64,000 nucleotides of DNA from assembly GCF_001908205.1 (NCBI RefSeq), contig NZ_LGHL01000041.1:17504-81503 (forward strand), read 5' to 3'. The position numbers and the translations under genes are program-made. Position 1 is the stretch's first letter; every line of letters begins with the position of its first letter. This DNA is from Bradyrhizobium sp. NAS80.1. Lineage in GTDB: Bacteria; Pseudomonadota; Alphaproteobacteria; Rhizobiales; Xanthobacteraceae. Positions 41,616 through 50,095 of the stretch are shown here, in pieces. Under the pieces are notes generated by a model. The model was not told the origin of the DNA and did not search any database. It worked only from the letters and a program-made list of their open reading frames with translations.

Positions 41616-42827
41616 GTGGCCTTGATGCCGGTTTCTGACGCGCTTGCAGCGGTGCTGGCCGGCGTGCAGCCGCTGCCTGAAGACATGGTTGCGCTCGACG
41701 AAGCCTTCCATCGCGTGCTTGCGCGCGACGTCGCGGCACGGCGCACGCAGCCGCCGCAGGCGATGTCGGCGATGGACGGCTACGCCGTGCGCGGGGCCGA
41801 TGCGGCGAAGATCGATGCCGTGCTCACGGTGATCGGCGAGATCGCAGCGGGCCGGCCGTTTGCGGGATCGGTCGGCGCCGGCGAGGCCGTGCGGATCTTC
41901 ACCGGCGGCGTCGTTCCCGAAGGCGCGGACGCGGTCGTGATCCAGGAAGACACGGTTTCTGACGGCAGGCGCATCACGATCAAGGAAGCCGCCGTAACGG
42001 GGCGAAACATCCGTCCCGCCGGCGTCGACTTCTCCGAGGGCGACGTTCTGCTGCGCAAGGGAGCCCGGCTCACCGAGCGGGACCTGGCACTGGCCGCCGG
42101 GATGAACCACCCACGCCTCCCCGTCCGCCGCCGTCCGAAAGTCGCGATCCTCGCCACCGGGGATGAGCTGGTGATGCCGGGCACCACCCCCGGTCACGGC
42201 CAGATCGTCTATTCCAATGGCTACGCTCTGCACGCACTCGCCCGGAGCGAGGGTGCCGATACCGTCGACCTCGGGGTTGCCGCCGATACGCTGGAAGCCA
42301 CCAGCGCCGGCATCCGCCGCGCCCGTGAGACCGGCGCCGACATCCTGATCACAACCGGCGGCGCGTCGGTCGGCGACCACGATCTGGTCCAGCAGGCGCT
42401 CAGGGCTGAAGGCATCTCGATGGCGTTCTGGAAGATAGCGATGCGGCCGGGCAAGCCGATGATGAACGGACGGCTGGGCGCGATGCGCGTGATCGGCCTG
42501 CCCGGCAATCCCGTGTCATCCTATGTGTGCGGTTTCCTGTTCATGGTGCCGCTGATTCGCGCGTTGTCGGGCCGGCAGGTGATTCACCATCGCCGCGAAC
42601 GCGCTGTGCTCGGCCGCGACGTCGGCGCAAACGATGTGCGCGAGGATTATCTTCGCGCACGCCTGGAGGAGCGCGACGACGGCACGCTCGTCGCCCTTCC
42701 AGTTAACCATCAGGACTCCTCGCTGCTTGCGAATCTCGCTGCGGCACAGGCACTTCTCGTGCGCGCACCATTCGCGCCAAAGGCCGAAGCCGGCACGCTA
42801 TGCGAGGTGCTCCGACTGCCGGCCTGA
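41616..42827 (+). CDS. moeA: Molybdopterin molybdotransferase
   Basis: This 403-residue enzyme inserts molybdate into adenylylated molybdopterin. Signatures: PPQAMSAMDGYAVRGAD, FTGGVVPEGADAVVIQED, VAILATGDELVMPGT, SNGYALHALA, ITTGGASVGDHDLVQ and VIGLPGNPVSSYVCGF. The upstream extension of the open frame to 41496 reads as non-coding, so the GTG at 41616 (MALMPVSDAL) with GGAG 9 bases upstream is chosen; the length then matches the family. It is part of the moaC...moeA-lexA-comEC backbone order. Confidence 0.94.
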   Translation: MALMPVSDALAAVLAGVQPLPEDMVALDEAFHRVLARDVAARRTQPPQAMSAMDGYAVRGADAAKIDAVLTVIGEIAAGRPFAGSVGAGEAVRIFTGGVVPEGADAVVIQEDTVSDGRRITIKEAAVTGRNIRPAGVDFSEGDVLLRKGARLTERDLALAAGMNHPRLPVRRRPKVAILATGDELVMPGTTPGHGQIVYSNGYALHALARSEGADTVDLGVAADTLEATSAGIRRARETGADILITTGGASVGDHDLVQQALRAEGISMAFWKIAMRPGKPMMNGRLGAMRVIGLPGNPVSSYVCGFLFMVPLIRALSGRQVIHHRRERAVLGRDVGANDVREDYLRARLEERDDGTLVALPVNHQDSSLLANLAAAQALLVRAPFAPKAEAGTLCEVLRLPA

Positions 42828-42888
42828 GCGCATCAAGCACACGCGTTCCGCGAAGTTTGTCGCGTTCACCATAAATTAAGCAGTTGCG

Positions 42889-42903
42889 GAACACATATCG
42901 AAC
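42889..42903. promoter_or_regulatory. SOS box (LexA operator) upstream of lexA
   Basis: GAACACATATCGAAC is an exact match to the alphaproteobacterial LexA box GAAC-N7-GAAC. It lies 101-115 bases before the lexA start codon, so lexA is predicted to repress itself and be induced by DNA damage. Confidence 0.88.
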
Positions 42904-42914
42904 ATATAGTGTCC

Positions 42915-42929
42915 GTTCATGATTTGTTT
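42915..42929. promoter_or_regulatory. Possible second, degenerate SOS box
   Basis: GTTCATGATTTGTTT matches GTTC-N7-GTTC with one mismatch (final T for C). It begins 11 bases after the first box. It could be a weaker auxiliary LexA site. Confidence 0.4.
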
Positions 42930-43003
42930 CGAGCATGTAGCGGCTTACCGCTGAATTCAGCGTCTCGGAATCGAACGACACCAACCGGGGGATTTTGGTC
43001 GAG

Positions 43004-43705
43004 ATGTTAACGCGCAAACAATACGAGCTTCTGCGGTTCATCAGCGAACGTCTGAAGGAAAGCGGCGTGCCGCCCTCCTTCGACGAGATGAAGGACGCGC
43101 TCGACCTGCGCTCGAAGTCCGGCATCCATCGCCTGATCACCGCGCTCGAGGAACGTGGCTTCATTCGCCGCCTGCCGAACCGCGCCCGCGCCATCGAAGT
43201 CATCAAGCTTCCTGAGCTGCAGGCGGCCGCCGGCAGCCGGCGTGGCTTCACGCCGAGCGTCATCGAAGGCAATCTCGGCAAGGTGCGAACAACCTCCAGC
43301 CCGCCCGCGGACGAGGGCGAGCGCCCCGTTGCAGTGCCGGTGATGGGGCGTATCGCGGCCGGTACGCCGATCGAGGCGTTGCAGACCCGCAGCCACACTA
43401 TCAGCGTACCACCGGACATGCTCGGCTCGGGCGAGCACTACGCGCTCGAAGTGCGGGGCGATTCGATGGTCGAGGCCGGCATCCTCGACGGCGACATGGC
43501 GCTGATCCAGCGCAACGAGAGCGCCGATACCGGCGACATCGTGGTGGCGCTGATCGACGATGAGGAAGCCACCCTCAAGCGCTTCCGCCGCCGCGGCGCC
43601 TCGATCGCGCTCGAGCCGGCCAATGCGGCCTATGAAGTGCGCATCCTGCCGCCGAACCGGGTGAAGATTCAGGGCAAGCTGATCGGCCTGTACCGGAAGT
43701 ACTGA
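43004..43705 (+). CDS. lexA: LexA repressor
   Basis: This 233-residue SOS repressor and autoprotease has an N-terminal winged helix-turn-helix (1-65, [39 protein letters not shown]), a linker, and an S24 peptidase domain with the cleavage site at A119-G120 in [16 protein letters not shown], nucleophile S154 in [14 protein letters not shown] and general base K192 in ATLKRF. The ATG at 43004 gives the standard N-terminus. An SOS box lies upstream. Confidence 0.97.
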   Translation: MLTRKQYELLRFISERLKESGVPPSFDEMKDALDLRSKSGIHRLITALEERGFIRRLPNRARAIEVIKLPELQAAAGSRRGFTPSVIEGNLGKVRTTSSPPADEGERPVAVPVMGRIAAGTPIEALQTRSHTISVPPDMLGSGEHYALEVRGDSMVEAGILDGDMALIQRNESADTGDIVVALIDDEEATLKRFRRRGASIALEPANAAYEVRILPPNRVKIQGKLIGLYRKY

Positions 43706-43745
43706 GCGTCCGCTCCCGCGCGATCGACGATCGCCATCGACGATT

Positions 43746-43767
43746 GGAGCGGATGATTGTCCGCTCC
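43746..43767. terminator. Hairpin downstream of lexA, possible terminator
   Basis: An exact 8-base-pair stem GGAGCGGA / TCCGCTCC with a 6-base loop starts 41 bases after the lexA stop. No clear T run follows, so if it terminates it is not a classic intrinsic terminator. Confidence 0.4.
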
Positions 43768-43879
43768 GGCTGGATAGTCTTTCTGGTTTCGCACAGATTA
43801 TCCGGCCACCCCACAGCGCTACATCCTCGGCGCGCCGCACGAAGCAGCCCAGCTTCGCAGCCTCGAGATCGAGGAGCCC

Positions 43880-44101
43880 ATTACGCGCAAGACCGTTCTT
43901 ACGCGCAAGACCGTTCTGAGTGTGCCCGCAACGGCGTTGATCGCTGCACCAGCGTCGCAGGCGCTCGCCGCACAATCGCGATATCACATCCGAGAGGAGA
44001 CGGCCGTCAGCGAGCAATTCCGCAATGCCCGCGACGCCGTCGAGCAGCCCTCGCAGCCGAGCTGGCCATATTCCGGCTGGTCGGCGCCTGCAGGCCGCTG
44101 A
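43880..44101 (+). CDS. Possible small secreted protein with ATT start or lost ATG
   Basis: This frame of 73 codons encodes two tandem copies of TRKTVL, then a signal-peptide-like stretch (SVPATALIAAPASQALA), then a short mature part (AQSRYHIREETAVSEQFRNA) rich in Ser/Pro/Trp at its end. A ribosome-binding sequence GAGGAG sits 4 bases before an ATT at 43880, exactly where ATG would be expected. The gene may use the rare ATT start or may have lost its start by mutation. The length and export-signal layout suggest a small periplasmic protein; no family recognised. Confidence 0.45.
   Translation: MTRKTVLTRKTVLSVPATALIAAPASQALAAQSRYHIREETAVSEQFRNARDAVEQPSQPSWPYSGWSAPAGR
43883..43918 (+). repeat. 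Tandem 18-base duplication
   Basis: ACGCGCAAGACCGTTCTT (43883-43900) is followed directly by ACGCGCAAGACCGTTCTG (43901-43918), with one difference in the last base. In the reading frame of the possible secreted protein this duplicates TRKTVL and lengthens the basic N-region of the signal peptide. Confidence 0.9.
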
Positions 44102-44292
44102 CACGCGTGCCCGCATAATGCACTGGAGCCGGCTTTGTTCCCATTGAAGCCAGGAAAGATAATTTGATCGGAGCCCGCAAAAGCGAGCCGCAGATTTGCC
44201 CACAACCGGCATATGCTTTGAGACTTCCACTCTGATAGAGGCCTGCGCCTCGAAAGAGGCCCGGGTTGCTATCTTTGCACGAGGAGCACCCG

Positions 44293-44727
44293 ATGTGTGA
44301 CTACAGCCTGCATGCCGTCGCGACGCGCCCCGCAGAAGTCGGCGAGACGATTGTCACGACAACCTTCCGCGGCACCTCGACGCGCGGCTTCGCCTCCGAG
44401 GCCGATCTCTCCGTCGCGGTTTGCCTGCTGCCGGGAACCGAGCTCGCTTTCGCCGACAACGTCCGCTACGACAATCGCTGGATCTGGACGCGCACCGTCA
44501 ATTCACGCGTCGGCAAGTTCGGCAAGGTCGATCCGCACATTCCCGATCGCCATCATGACGCGATCGAATTCCCCGACGGCAAATACGTGCTGGTGACGCA
44601 GCTCGTCGAAGGCCAGCGCGCAACCGTGCTGCAATTGCCCGTGACCCAGCCGCTCGGTGAGCGCGAGCAGAAGCCGCAGATCATCGCCGACAGGCAGCCG
44701 ACAGTGCCACGCCTGCCAATCGGTTGA
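44293..44727 (+). CDS. Conserved hypothetical protein
   Basis: This 144-residue soluble protein starts MCDYSLHAVATRPAEVGE at an ATG with GAGGAG 6 bases upstream. It continues GDTIVTTT-like strands (ETIVTTTFRGTSTRG), CLLPGTELAFADNVRYD, FGKVDPHIPDRHHDAIEF and PDGKYVLVTQLVEGQRATVL, suggesting an all-beta fold. I recall proteins with this MCDYSLHAV start in Bradyrhizobium but no assigned function. No signal peptide or membrane segment. Confidence 0.8.
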   Translation: MCDYSLHAVATRPAEVGETIVTTTFRGTSTRGFASEADLSVAVCLLPGTELAFADNVRYDNRWIWTRTVNSRVGKFGKVDPHIPDRHHDAIEFPDGKYVLVTQLVEGQRATVLQLPVTQPLGEREQKPQIIADRQPTVPRLPIG

Positions 44728-44815
44728 CCGGTCGGCCATCAGTCCTCTGCCTGAAGGTCGGCCTCCGACGGCGTTGCGTCCCTGGAGCGCGGAGCCGCCG
44801 ACCGTGGCATGAGGC

Positions 44816-47020
44816 TCAGTTCAGAATCTCCATCGCCGGCAGTCGCCGGCGACAGGGTCGGTTGGTGCCCCTTGCCTTCACAGCCTGTACCGAAAATCCG
44901 TCGCCGCGCTGTGTCAGCGCCAGCGTGCCTTGCCTTGCAAGGCGTTGCCGGTCGACCATCATCGCCGCACAGTCCGGCCACGCCGACCTTGCCGTCACCA
45001 CCAGCGCGGCGCGGCTGCAATCATCCGCCAGCGCATCGATCCGCAAGGTCAGCGCGACAAGGCGCCCATCGGCAAGCGGCGTCACGCAGCCGGACTCGTC
45101 GCACGATACGCCGTTGGCCAGCGCGGCGCTGCCAGCATCGCGCGGATCCGCATCGGCCGCGAGCCACTCCTTGAGCAGAAAGCCGTCCTTGCTTGCCCGG
45201 ATCATGTGCAGGTGCCCATCCCTGCCCCGCACCGCGACGCTCTGGCCGTCACCGGCAATGAGGATATCCGGCTGCCGTACCGATAATCCCCAGAGGACCG
45301 CGGCCAGCACCAACAGGGCACCCGACCAGCGCAAGGGCGTGCGCAAGAGACCCATGAGGATGATCCCGAGGCTGGCCGCGATCAGCGGCCCGATGCCGAA
45401 GGCTGGAATGCGGCCGACCGCCCCCGGCAGCGCCGCCACCCAGCGCGAGACCGCAACCATCCAGTCGATGCCAATCCCCATCGCCCACCAGCACACGCCA
45501 TCAAGCCCGAACGGCGCGAGGAGCAATCCGAACAGCCCTGCCGGCATCACCAGCGCCGAGACCACCGGCATCGCGCCGAGGTTGGCGAGCACGCCGAATG
45601 GTGTCACCCGGTGGAAATGGAAGGCGGCATAGGGCGTGGTCGCAAGCCCCGCGATCAGCGAGGCCAGGAACAGCATCGCGATCTCGCGGCCGCCCCACTG
45701 CGCGATCCGCGCGGTCGCCGAATGATCGGGCGATGCGAACAGGTTCGGCATGCCGATCTGCACCAGCGCCACCAGCCCGAGGGTCGCCGCAAAAGACATC
45801 TGAAAGCTGGGATGCACCAACGCTTCGGGCGCGACCGCGAGCACGATCAGCGCGGCCACGGCCAGCGTGCGGAAGGTGATGGCGCGGCGATCGACCATCA
45901 CCGCGATCAGCACCACCGCCGTCATGAAGAACGATCTTTGCGTTGCGACCTCCGCGCCGGACAGCAGCAGATAGAACGCAGCTGCAACCAGCGCGGCGGC
46001 CGCCGACCATTTCTTGATTGGGAAGCCTGACGCAAGTCCCGGGATCAGGGCGAGCAGCGCGCGCACCGCAAAGAAGACGACGCCGGCGACGACTGCCATG
46101 TGATAGCCGGAGATCGAGAGCACATGGCCGAGCCCCGAAATGAACATCGCGTCGTTGACCGGCGTCGTGATCGCATCGCGCCGGCCGGTCAGCAGCGCGG
46201 TCGCGATCGCGCGATTGTCGCCCTCGAGAGTCGCACGGATACGCGCATCGATCGCATCGCGCAGGCCCTGCATGGTCGCGGCATAGCGCAGCCGCAGGCC
46301 GCCGTCGTCGGGCGGAGCTGAGACCGCGATCGCGCCCATCACGAAGCCCGAGGCGCCGATCCCCTGAAAGAACATGTCGCGCGAAAAGTCGTAGCTGCCG
46401 GGACGGACCGGCGAGAGCGGCGGCATCAGCCGGGCCTTCAACTGCACGAAGCTGCCGACTGCGGGCGCTGTCCCCTTGCGCACCGAGAGCCGCACACGCT
46501 CGAGCTTGACGTCGCTGCGCTGCGCCTCCATCGCGGTGACGCGCAGCACGAAACGATCGGTGCGCTCGCGGATGTCACGCGTCTCGACGAAGCCCGACAG
46601 CGAAACGGAATAGAGCGGCTTGGCCAGCACGGTGTGGGCTATGCGCGCCGTCTTCCAGGTCGCCACGGCAAAACCGGCCGCGACCGCCGCGATCATGATC
46701 GCCGGCGCGAACAGCCGGCTCCGCCGCCACGACACCGCGCCAAGCATGAGCACGACCGCTGTCGCGGCAACGACCCACAGCACCGGCTCATGATCGGCGG
46801 CAAAGTAGAGCGCGATGCCGGCGCCAAAGGCGACGGGTACCCACGGCAGCAGCCGCCCGGCGCCAGCCTCCGCGCTGACCCATTTGCGCAGCGTCCCGAC
46901 GATCGCGGGCCAGGCACCAAAGCCCACCGGCGCAAAGCCGCCAGCCGACGTGGTCCGGCCAGTAGGCCAGGTCCCGGCGATGCCTTGCGAGACGCGCTGC
47001 GGCCGGCCCGGCTCCGCCAT
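44816..47020 (-). CDS. comEC: ComEC/Rec2 family membrane protein
   Basis: This 734-residue inner-membrane protein is related to the DNA-uptake channel ComEC. The N-terminal region has membrane helices and a DUF4131 segment; the competence core includes AIATALLTGRRDAITTPVNDA, MFISGLGHVLSISGYHMAVV and a series of helices to about residue 580. The C-terminal part is short and lacks the HxHxDH metal motif of the MBL domain found in full ComEC, as is usual for alphaproteobacterial versions. In related genomes comEC sits next to lexA as here. Confidence 0.9.
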   Translation of the reverse strand: MAEPGRPQRVSQGIAGTWPTGRTTSAGGFAPVGFGAWPAIVGTLRKWVSAEAGAGRLLPWVPVAFGAGIALYFAADHEPVLWVVAATAVVLMLGAVSWRRSRLFAPAIMIAAVAAGFAVATWKTARIAHTVLAKPLYSVSLSGFVETRDIRERTDRFVLRVTAMEAQRSDVKLERVRLSVRKGTAPAVGSFVQLKARLMPPLSPVRPGSYDFSRDMFFQGIGASGFVMGAIAVSAPPDDGGLRLRYAATMQGLRDAIDARIRATLEGDNRAIATALLTGRRDAITTPVNDAMFISGLGHVLSISGYHMAVVAGVVFFAVRALLALIPGLASGFPIKKWSAAAALVAAAFYLLLSGAEVATQRSFFMTAVVLIAVMVDRRAITFRTLAVAALIVLAVAPEALVHPSFQMSFAATLGLVALVQIGMPNLFASPDHSATARIAQWGGREIAMLFLASLIAGLATTPYAAFHFHRVTPFGVLANLGAMPVVSALVMPAGLFGLLLAPFGLDGVCWWAMGIGIDWMVAVSRWVAALPGAVGRIPAFGIGPLIAASLGIILMGLLRTPLRWSGALLVLAAVLWGLSVRQPDILIAGDGQSVAVRGRDGHLHMIRASKDGFLLKEWLAADADPRDAGSAALANGVSCDESGCVTPLADGRLVALTLRIDALADDCSRAALVVTARSAWPDCAAMMVDRQRLARQGTLALTQRGDGFSVQAVKARGTNRPCRRRLPAMEILN

Positions 47021-47108
47021 TCCCCTGCACCTTACGATACGCGACAGGCGCAGAGGCTACCGGAACGTGCAGGCGCGCGAATAGTGTACGGATCGGGAAC
47101 GGGCGGCC

Positions 47109-47342
47109 CTATTTTTCCTCTTCCATCGTCACGGCTACGTCCGCCTTGGCCGAGAGCCGGACCTTGTTGCCTTCGACACCGGCGACGAGCCCCTTGTCGA
47201 TGAAGTGATGATGGCCCTTGTGGCTGCCCTGACCGCTGTCCTTCTTGGTCAGCTTGATGCGGTTACCTTCGACCTTGTCGACCGTCCCGACATGGACGCC
47301 GTCCGCGCCGATGACTTCCATATGCTCTGCGATGTTATGCAT
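47109..47342 (-). CDS. DUF2171 (PRC-barrel-like) protein
   Basis: This 77-residue soluble protein has the pattern MEVIGADGVHVGTVDKVEGN, IKLTKKDSG, HHFIDKGLVAGVEGNKVRLS, which matches DUF2171, a PRC-barrel-like family of small stress-associated proteins. The ATG at 47342 is the first possible start. Function unknown; it opens the accessory block between comEC and glnS. Confidence 0.85.
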   Translation of the reverse strand: MHNIAEHMEVIGADGVHVGTVDKVEGNRIKLTKKDSGQGSHKGHHHFIDKGLVAGVEGNKVRLSAKADVAVTMEEEK

Positions 47343-47731
47343 GGTGGAATTCCTTTTTCTGGCCCCTCCACAACGCGTGAGACGCCTTTCCGTTCGTTGC
47401 TGACCAGAAGTGGCGGAGAAGTTGAGCCTTGCGGCCTCCTTCGCAAAACGCCCTGTCTCAGGTCGATTGAGCCGAAAGTCTCATAAGTTGCCAGCCCGTG
47501 CTGGGACTACACTACGGTTCCCAGCCTCCCCGACAGATGGGTAAGGCAGTGGTGGCTCGCGGTTCTAACACCGCCGGAGCTCTTCTCAGGTGGCGCAAAA
47601 CACGCCTGAGGTCAGACGTTGCCGACGCAACTCTTTGAATTGGCGCCTGCGACGCCGCGCATCACGCTCTCCGCGAGAAGATCGACCGCTGAAACAAGCG
47701 TGGAGACGTTTTGAAAACATAGGAGTCGCAC
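47343..47731. other. Intergenic region without recognisable genes
   Basis: Between the divergent DUF2171 and MHS transporter genes I see no convincing reading frame, RNA or repeat. It should hold both promoters, but no hexamer pair stands out. Confidence 0.5.
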
Positions 47732-49054
47732 ATGCAGGTACAGAGCGATTTTCGCCGCGTGATCATCGCTGCATCGGTGGGAAACATCATCGAATGGTAT
47801 GATTTCTATATCTTTGGCAGCCTGGCCGCAGTTCTATCGGTCAAGTTCTTTGAGCAGTCCCACCCGGTTGCAGCCCTCCTCAGCACGATCGCCCTCTTCA
47901 CGGCAGGATTTCTCATCCGTCCGCTGGGGGCCTTCCTGTTCGGATGGATGGGTGACCGGGTCGGCCGCAAATACACCTTTCTCATCACGCTCAGCGGAAT
48001 GGGATTGGGTACCGGGGCGATCGGGTTGATCCCGACCTACCAGTCGATCGGTCTAACGGCCGCGTTCGTTCTCTTCGGCCTGCGCATGATCCAGGGCCTG
48101 TGCCTGGGCGGCGAATATGGCGGCGCCATCACTTACGTTGCCGAGCATGTGCCGGACGATCGACGCGGCTACTACACCGGCTGGCTGCAGACCTCGCCTA
48201 CTCTTGGAATCGTGGTGTCGCTGGCCGTCATCGTCCTCACCCGGACATATGCCGGCAACCAGGCCTTCGATGAATGGGCGTGGCGCGTTCCGTTCCTGCT
48301 GTCCTTCCTGCTGGTGGCGATTGCCATCTACATCCGGCTCCAGCTCCAGGAAACCCCGATCTTCCAGGAGATCAGGTCCCGCGGCCAGATGACAAGGAAC
48401 CCCTGGAAGGAGGCCTTCCTCAGCTCGAACATCAAATATATCGGGATCGCGATTGTGGTCCTGATTGGACAGGGCGTCGTCTGGTACAGCGGTCAGTTCT
48501 GGGCGCTGTACTTCCTGCAGCAGGTCTCCAAGGTGGATCCGCTGACCTCCGCCTACATCGTGGGAGCCGCGCTGCTCATTGCAACGCCGAGCCTGATCTT
48601 CTTTGGCTGGCTGTCGGATCTGATCGGCCGCAAGCCGGTGATCCTCGGCGGCATGCTGCTCGCCGCGATCACGTATTATCCGCTTTATCTGTGGCTGGGG
48701 ACGGTCACGCAGCCCGGACACATCAACTATCCTGCCGCGACCTTCATCATCTTCATTCTCGTTTGCTATGTCGGAATGGTGTACGGACCGGTCGGCGCGT
48801 TTCTGGCGGAATTCTTCCCCGCCAGGATCAGGTACACGTCGGTTTCCGTGCCGTACCACATCGGCAATGGTTGGGGTGGCGGGTTGGTGCCGTTCATCAC
48901 GTCGGCGGCATTCGCCGCGACCGGCAGCGTCGGCTACGCGCTGATCTACCCGATCGTGGTCCCTGCGGTGTGCTTCGTGCTTGCCGTCTTCCTGATGCCG
49001 GAGACTCGCAACATCAGCATCTGGCAACCGATCGAGCCGAGAGCCGCAATGTGA
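47732..49054 (+). CDS. MFS transporter, metabolite:H+ symporter (MHS) type
   Basis: This 440-residue protein has 12 membrane helices. The N-terminal SVGNIIEWYDFYIFGSLAAV is the MHS hallmark, followed by GWMGDRVGRKYTFLITL and GLCLGGEYGGAITYVAEH, and in the second half FFGWLSDLIGRKPVIL. MHS carriers import organic acids and related metabolites (citrate, alpha-ketoglutarate, shikimate, proline betaine). Start ATG 47732 with AGGAG upstream. The substrate is not predictable. Confidence 0.9.
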   Translation: MQVQSDFRRVIIAASVGNIIEWYDFYIFGSLAAVLSVKFFEQSHPVAALLSTIALFTAGFLIRPLGAFLFGWMGDRVGRKYTFLITLSGMGLGTGAIGLIPTYQSIGLTAAFVLFGLRMIQGLCLGGEYGGAITYVAEHVPDDRRGYYTGWLQTSPTLGIVVSLAVIVLTRTYAGNQAFDEWAWRVPFLLSFLLVAIAIYIRLQLQETPIFQEIRSRGQMTRNPWKEAFLSSNIKYIGIAIVVLIGQGVVWYSGQFWALYFLQQVSKVDPLTSAYIVGAALLIATPSLIFFGWLSDLIGRKPVILGGMLLAAITYYPLYLWLGTVTQPGHINYPAATFIIFILVCYVGMVYGPVGAFLAEFFPARIRYTSVSVPYHIGNGWGGGLVPFITSAAFAATGSVGYALIYPIVVPAVCFVLAVFLMPETRNISIWQPIEPRAAM

Positions 49055-49135
49055 TGGTTTGCTCCTGGTGCAGGACCGCAAGGCCCTGCACCGGAGTTCG
49101 TGTCGAGGCGCAAAGCGCCCGGCTAATACCTCTTC

Positions 49136-49498
49136 TCAGCCGGCCAGGTGATGCCAGCGATCGTGCCACCAGTTGCTGAAGTCGCGATCGGTCATCAATT
49201 CCCAGACAGCGAGCAGAATCACCACTATGCCGGACAGTACGCTGCTCACCGTGGCCGATACCGGCTCATAACCGATAGTCCAAGGTGCCAGCAGAAGCGC
49301 CAGGCCCAGCAGCATTTCTCCCCACTCCTCCAGGTAGGACGGGATGACAAATGCCTCGATGGCAAACAGCATGACGCCGAGCCCGAGTGCGATCGTGACC
49401 CAGAGAGCCGCGCCGGATAAGCCCAGGATAAAGAACGAAAGGACCAGCCACAGGCCCACCAAGAGGCTGGCAGCGTCTTGCCAATGTTGGATGCGCAT
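49136..49498 (-). CDS. SPW-repeat membrane protein
   Basis: This 120-residue inner-membrane protein has four hydrophobic segments arranged as two related halves. The first half (WQDAASLLVGLWLVLSFFIL) and second half (WGEMLLGLALLLAPWTIGY) each resemble the SPW repeat (PF03779-like). Start ATG 49498 lies 5 bases after a near-perfect GGAGGTGA. Function of SPW proteins is unknown. Confidence 0.82.
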   Translation of the reverse strand: MRIQHWQDAASLLVGLWLVLSFFILGLSGAALWVTIALGLGVMLFAIEAFVIPSYLEEWGEMLLGLALLLAPWTIGYEPVSATVSSVLSGIVVILLAVWELMTDRDFSNWWHDRWHHLAG

Positions 49499-49577
49499 GA
49501 TGCTCACCTCCCCTCTCCCCGTTAAGTGGGGGCGCAGTTGTTAAAATGCATCCCCCCCGACCTGCGCTATGCTGCCG

Positions 49578-49703
49578 CTACCGAAGCCGCATCCCGTCCT
49601 CGCGGACCATACCCGGGAAAGGGCCCTTGCGGGTGCGCTGCACCAGGATGCAGACTGGCTTCGCTTGACCGGTGTCGACGTCTATCGTTCCCGGCCCCAC
49701 CAC
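49578..49703 (-). CDS. Possible 41-residue protein
   Basis: A short minus-strand frame from GTG 49703 (or 49700) to the stop at 49578 reads VVGPGTIDVDTGQAKPVCIL then VQRTRKGPFPGMVREDGMRL. The residue pattern looks protein-like, but there is no clear ribosome-binding site and the frame is short. Listed as a candidate only. Confidence 0.25.
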   Translation of the reverse strand: MVGPGTIDVDTGQAKPVCILVQRTRKGPFPGMVREDGMRLR

Positions 49704-49743
49704 CTCGATCGCGTGGCGCCCGGGACAAGAGGGAGGTGACGCC

Positions 49744-49926
49744 ATGCGAGAAATCGAAATCCACGACTATGCGCGGCAGTTGCTGGAAGCACATGGCCCC
49801 AAGGCCATCGCGGAAGCAGCCCAGAACGCCATCGAGCTCGAGTCAAAGGGCGAGCTCGAGCTCGCCAAGACCTGGCGGCATATCGAAGACGCCATGAAGA
49901 TGATGCGCGGGCCTCACCAAAGCTGA
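49744..49926 (+). CDS. Small helical hypothetical protein
   Basis: This 60-residue soluble protein (MREIEIHDYARQLLEAHGPK, AIAEAAQNAIELESKGELEL, AKTWRHIEDAMKMMRGPHQS) is predicted to be almost entirely helical. The ATG at 49744 follows GGGAGGTGAC at ideal spacing, strong support for a real gene. It is 169 bases upstream of the glutamine synthetase gene on the same strand. No family recognised. Confidence 0.75.
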   Translation: MREIEIHDYARQLLEAHGPKAIAEAAQNAIELESKGELELAKTWRHIEDAMKMMRGPHQS

Positions 49927-50095
49927 AGCCGCCCGCGCGTGCGTAGTCGCCTGACCGCAAATGCCGCCAAACCGGATTGAGGCCGGAGGGGCGGCAACAC
50001 TGAGTATGGACCACAATCCGTCGCAAGCCGTCGGCTGCGGCTGAACGGCAACGCCACCCGCAAGACGCGCATCTCGATGATGCTGGGAGCCAGCT

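Noticed and set aside
43744..44118. Plus-strand open frame of 124 codons after lexA
   Set aside because: The translation is Arg/Ala-rich with no pattern. The overlapping frame from 43880 has a signal peptide and ribosome-binding site and is the better candidate.
47460..47720. Possible tRNA-like folding in the gap before the MHS transporter
   Set aside because: Short GC-rich stems are present, but there is no T-loop consensus GTTCRA, no anticodon arm in register and no CCA-compatible end.
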